From contig SXSC01000182.1 of assembly GCA_005792355.1 (NCBI GenBank), forward strand, positions 1 to 64,000: a stretch of 64,000 bases of DNA, given 5' to 3'. Position 1 is the first letter of the stretch; each line of letters starts with the position of its first letter. The stretch is from Opitutaceae bacterium (GTDB taxonomy: Bacteria > Verrucomicrobiota > Verrucomicrobiia > Opitutales > Opitutaceae). The translations under genes were made by a program, and so were the position numbers. A model generated the notes under the pieces. The model did no database searches and was not told where the DNA came from. It saw nothing but the letters and a program-made list of their open reading frames with translations. Below, piece after piece: positions 60,928-64,000 of this stretch.

Positions 60928-61030
60928 ATTCATGCGAATCGTGCACGTCTGCGACGATTTCAAAATTGTTCTCTTCCTCGTTCTCTCAATCCGACGAGAA
61001 CGCGGAACGATTACGAGAACGAGAACGCTG
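60928..61030 (+). repeat. Family E element (copy 2) joined to a GTTCTC inverted repeat
   Basis: 60928-60961 (starting ATTCATGCGAATCGTGCACG) matches 34104-34137 at about 28 of 34 positions in inverted orientation. It is followed by CGTTCTC (60979-60985) pairing with GAGAACG (60996-61002) and further GTTCTC / GAGAAC copies to 61026. The 263-bp gap between the TIR-TPR start and the S9 peptidase stop has no gene. Confidence 0.6.
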
Positions 61031-61081
61031 CAAAGGTCGCCACCCCTTGGGTTGACGTTGCCGCGATGCGATGCCTGCAAG

Positions 61082-63346
61082 CTACGGCGTGCCCGGCGCC
61101 CGCCCGCCCGCGGGCAGGTGGGTCAGAAAATGGCGCGCGATCTGCCGGTAGCGGTGCAGCGTGTAGCCCTTGCCTTCCGTGATCGCATGCGTGCCGTTGG
61201 GATAAACCATCAAATCGAACTGTTTCCCCAATTCGACCAGCCGGTTGACCAGGAGCTCGGAATTTTGGTAGTGCACGTTGTCGTCCGCCGCTCCGTGCAT
61301 CAGGAGCAGTTTGCCCTTCAGCCCTTCCGCGTAAGTGATGGGCGCTCCTTTGCGGTAACCCTCCACATTCTTGTCCGGCAGGCCCATGTAGCGCTCCTGG
61401 TAAATCGTGTCGTAGTAACGCTGGTCGGTGACCGGCGCTCCGGAAACGCCCACGTGATAGGTTTCCGGCGAACGGAACAGCAGGTGCAGCGTATTCGCGC
61501 CACCACCGCTATGCCCCCACACGCCCACGCGCGTGGCGTCGAGATACGGGCGCTGCCGCAGCAAATTTTTCAGCGCGGCGGTTTGGTCCTCCGCGGAGAG
61601 CACGTTGACCTCGCCGTAGATCATCTTGCGCCACGCGCGACCCTTCGGGGCGGGCGTACCGCGATTGTCCATGCTCAACACGATGTAGCCCGCATCGGCG
61701 AGCGTCCGGTGAAACAGCGCGTTGCCGCCCCCCCACGCGTCCGTCACGGTCACGCTGGCCGGTTCTCCATAGACGAAGACAATCACCGGATACTGCTTTC
61801 GGGCATCAAAGTCCTTCGGTTTCATCATCCAGCCGTCGAGTTTCACCCCTTCCGCCGCCGTCGCCGAAAAAAACTCGGTGGGCCGCAACCCATCCGCCAG
61901 CTTGTCCCGGAGTTCGCGGTTGTCTTCGAGCGAGCGGACCATTTCGTGCGACGGCAACCGCACGAGACTCGTGACTGGCGGGCGGTCAAACGTGGAATAG
62001 GTGTGGAAAGAAAACCGGCCGTCCGGTGAAAGCACATGGCGATGCGTTCCCGGCATTTGCGCCGGGCTCAATCGCTCTGTCATTCCGCTGCCGTCCAGCC
62101 GGACGCGATGAAGATAGCGCTGCGTCGCGTTGTCCGGCGAGGCGACGTAGTATAGCCATTCGTCCGTGGCGTCGGGGCCAACCAGACTGATGACGTCGAC
62201 GGCCTGCGGCGTCAGCAGTCGCACGTTCCGATCGAGCCGCGACACCGCGTAGGCCTGTTGCCAGCCGGCGCGTTCGCTGATGATCAACAGGGTCGTGCCG
62301 TCGTGCGTCCATTGCGGCGCTTCGCGGACCGACACCCACGCCTGGTCGGCATCGTCAAACAGCAGGGAAACTTTCCCGCTCCGCGCGTCGCCGAGAAAGA
62401 CCTGTAGTTTGTTTTGGAGCCGGTTCAGCTGGTGGAGCACGAGCTCGCTGGCGTTCTTCACCCAGGAAATCCGGGCCACGTAATGCTCCCGCGGATCGCC
62501 GGGCAGATTCATCCAGCGGGTCCGCCCGCCCGAGGCGGCCACCACGCCGATGCGCACGGCGGAATTCTGGGTGCCGACCTTGGGGTAGGGAAACCGCGTC
62601 ACCTCCGGGTAGAGTCCAGCGGTGGTGTTGAGCAGCTGGTACTCGCGCACGCCGGCCGTGTCGAACTGCCAGTAGGCGAGGCTGCGGCTGTCGTCGCTCC
62701 AGCGAAAGCCGTCCCGAATGTCCAACTCCTCCTCGTTGACCCAGTCTCCGGTCCCGTTGATCACCGTGGCGGAGCCATCGTTCGTCACCTGCTTGATTGC
62801 ACCCGAACGGACGTTCTCGACGTAGAGATTATTGGCGCGGACGTACGCCACGCGGGTGTTGTCGGGTGAAAATTTGGCAAACAGCAGCGACGCCGCCGGA
62901 GCGTTGCCGCCCAGCTGGCGCAGCTTGCCCGTCGCGCGCTCCAACACCCAGTAGTCCCCGCGCGTTTTTTGGCGCCACACTTTCTGCGAGTTGGTGAAGA
63001 TCAGCAGCGACTTCCCGTCGGGCGACCAGGTGTAGTTGTCCAGTGCGAGCGGTTTGGTGTCCGCGCCGGGCGGCGTGAGCTGGGCCGCGGTGAGCAGCAC
63101 CTCGCGCTGCCCGGACTCGGCGGCGTAACGCACGAGGTCCTTCGCTCCTTTGGTTTCGGTGGAATCTTCCACCGTGGTGTAGCTGGCACTGTCCTCCGAC
63201 CACCGGGCCGGGCCGAAGGCCTTTAATTCGAATTCCTTCTTGGCGCCGAAGATCTTTTCGAGCTGCTGATCCATCGGCTCCCCGGCGCGGCCTCCGAGAG
63301 AAAACAGCGCGGCGAAGAGAAAACCGAGACGCAAGAGGTGGTTCAT
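61082..63346 (-). CDS. Secreted S9B (DPP-IV-like) peptidase
   Basis: 754 aa from MNHLLRLGFLFAALFSLG, a signal peptide. The N-terminal eight-bladed propeller includes DNYTWSPDGKSLLIFTNSQKVWRQ, GDWVNEEELDIRDGFRWSDDS (the double-Glu motif that anchors the substrate N-terminus in DPP-IV), and LYYVASPDN. The C-terminal alpha/beta hydrolase has GHSGGG with nucleophile Ser613, the acid in LLMHGAADDNVH, and the His in VYPNGTHAI. It should remove X-Pro/Ala dipeptides from peptides in the periplasm. Upstream in-frame ATGs would bury the signal sequence. It lies between the TIR-TPR and GGDEF genes. Confidence 0.94.
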   Translation of the reverse strand: MNHLLRLGFLFAALFSLGGRAGEPMDQQLEKIFGAKKEFELKAFGPARWSEDSASYTTVEDSTETKGAKDLVRYAAESGQREVLLTAAQLTPPGADTKPLALDNYTWSPDGKSLLIFTNSQKVWRQKTRGDYWVLERATGKLRQLGGNAPAASLLFAKFSPDNTRVAYVRANNLYVENVRSGAIKQVTNDGSATVINGTGDWVNEEELDIRDGFRWSDDSRSLAYWQFDTAGVREYQLLNTTAGLYPEVTRFPYPKVGTQNSAVRIGVVAASGGRTRWMNLPGDPREHYVARISWVKNASELVLHQLNRLQNKLQVFLGDARSGKVSLLFDDADQAWVSVREAPQWTHDGTTLLIISERAGWQQAYAVSRLDRNVRLLTPQAVDVISLVGPDATDEWLYYVASPDNATQRYLHRVRLDGSGMTERLSPAQMPGTHRHVLSPDGRFSFHTYSTFDRPPVTSLVRLPSHEMVRSLEDNRELRDKLADGLRPTEFFSATAAEGVKLDGWMMKPKDFDARKQYPVIVFVYGEPASVTVTDAWGGGNALFHRTLADAGYIVLSMDNRGTPAPKGRAWRKMIYGEVNVLSAEDQTAALKNLLRQRPYLDATRVGVWGHSGGGANTLHLLFRSPETYHVGVSGAPVTDQRYYDTIYQERYMGLPDKNVEGYRKGAPITYAEGLKGKLLLMHGAADDNVHYQNSELLVNRLVELGKQFDLMVYPNGTHAITEGKGYTLHRYRQIARHFLTHLPAGGRAPGTP

Positions 63347-63433
63347 GGGAGCGCAAGGTTTGGCGCGGTGCATTCCTTCAGCAAATCGAATCCACCCCGT
63401 CATCCGCCAACCGTCGGCCGCACTCATCAGGGA

Positions 63434-64000
63434 TCAGGCCAACGGATTCGGAGCACCAACGGCGGCGGAGCGGATTCGATTGCGGCCTTCCTTCTTCGCG
63501 GAATAGAGGGCTTGGTCGGCGGCTTGCACGAGGGCTTCCGGCGCCAAGCCGGCCACCGCCAGCGTCGCAGCCGCGCCGACGCTGACAGTCACATGGTCGG
63601 TGACCAGTGAATGCTTGTGCTCCAGGGCCAGGGCCTCGACCCCCGAGCGCAGCCGTTCCGCCACCTGGAGGACGCCGTTGATTTCCGTCTCGGGCAGCAG
63701 GATGACAAATTCCTCGCCACCGTAGCGGGCGGCCAGGTCGGCGGGGCGCTGGGCCGCCTGCTTGAGGACGGCCGCCACTTGCTGGAGCACGCCGTCGCCG
63801 CCTTGATGGCCGTAGTGATCGTTAAACAGTTTGAAGCAATCCACGTCGAGGAGCACGAGGCCGAGTGATTTTCCCGAGCGCGCGCCGCGCAGCCACTCGG
63901 TGCGCAGCGTTTCATCGAACACACGCCGGTTGGCCACGCCGGTGAGGCCGTCTTCGGAGGAAAGGCGTTTCAGTTCCTGGTTCCGCTCCGCCAGTTCGCG
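63434..64000 (-). CDS. GGDEF-domain diguanylate cyclase, 5' part outside the window
   Basis: 189 codons are visible and the frame runs off the right edge. The domain opens with a coiled-coil end (RELAERNQELKRLSSEDGLTG), then DGLTGVANRRVFDE, LVLLDVDCFKLFNDHYGHQGGD and the active site RYGGEEF, a functional GG[D/E]EF. No I-site RxxD is seen in the expected position five residues before GGEEF (it reads ADLA), so product inhibition through it is unlikely. It synthesises cyclic di-GMP; the sensory part lies beyond the window. Confidence 0.94.
   Translation of the reverse strand, partial: RELAERNQELKRLSSEDGLTGVANRRVFDETLRTEWLRGARSGKSLGLVLLDVDCFKLFNDHYGHQGGDGVLQQVAAVLKQAAQRPADLAARYGGEEFVILLPETEINGVLQVAERLRSGVEALALEHKHSLVTDHVTVSVGAAATLAVAGLAPEALVQAADQALYSAKKEGRNRIRSAAVGAPNPLA

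Overview
The window is GC-rich and densely coded. It looks like a chromosome segment from a Verrucomicrobiota member close to Opitutaceae. This is inferred from the gene content: secreted DUF1080, YncE/phosphoesterase, pectin-degrading and PQQ enzymes, very long Ig-domain proteins with repeated C-terminal modules, TIR-TPR proteins, and many dispersed palindromic repeats. There is no rRNA or tRNA gene with which to confirm it. Both ends cut through a gene: a DEAD-box helicase on the left and a GGDEF protein on the right.

Layout. 0-6 kb (minus strand): DEAD-box helicase, glycine-rich RRM protein, thioesterase, S4 protein, DUF3016 lipid-free secreted protein and a large polytopic membrane protein. 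6.5-11.1 kb: a 1505-aa secreted pectinesterase. 11.4-14.1 kb: a nitronate monooxygenase-like flavoprotein and an AraC regulator. 14.2-20.8 kb (plus strand): an unusual locus of secreted proteins. Two paralogues flank a giant W-V-E-G repeat protein, which is split by one in-frame amber codon and carries an HEAKH motif, and a translationally coupled membrane-anchored helical protein. 21-26.4 kb (minus strand): YncE/phosphatase, two small unknown proteins and a DUF1080 protein. 26.5-29 kb: an ABC exporter whose ATPase has Val at the Walker B Asp position and whose permease carries an extra C-terminal domain. 29.2-36.3 kb: Gfo/Idh/MocA dehydrogenase, nucleoside/sugar-type MFS, NHL protein, phasin-like protein and a secreted FAD oxidoreductase.

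36.4-38.6 kb is a compact restriction-modification island: a C5 methyltransferase, an Eco29kI-like GIY-YIG endonuclease and Vsr. After it come an SDR, an ACS-type MFS, a cytochrome b562-like protein, a lipoprotein fusing a serine hydrolase (AmiE-like) to NamZ/DUF1343 for cell-wall recycling, a mutarotase-like protein, VapBC and a PL10-type pectate lyase. 48.4-58.9 kb holds secreted oxidative and hydrolytic enzymes: a two-subunit molybdenum hydroxylase, two paralogous alpha/beta hydrolases with a GDPD-like gene between them, and a PQQ dehydrogenase with an internal cytochrome c motif. 58.9-64 kb holds a TIR-TM-TPR protein, a DPP-IV-type S9 peptidase and the GGDEF protein.

The intergenic spaces contain at least six families of short palindromic repeats, some present in two or three copies in this window. 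One copy lies inside the coding sequence of the molybdenum hydroxylase and is apparently translated. The most unusual material is the 14.2-20.8 kb secreted-protein locus and this repeat population. The complete Eco29kI-like R-M-Vsr set is the clearest defence system.
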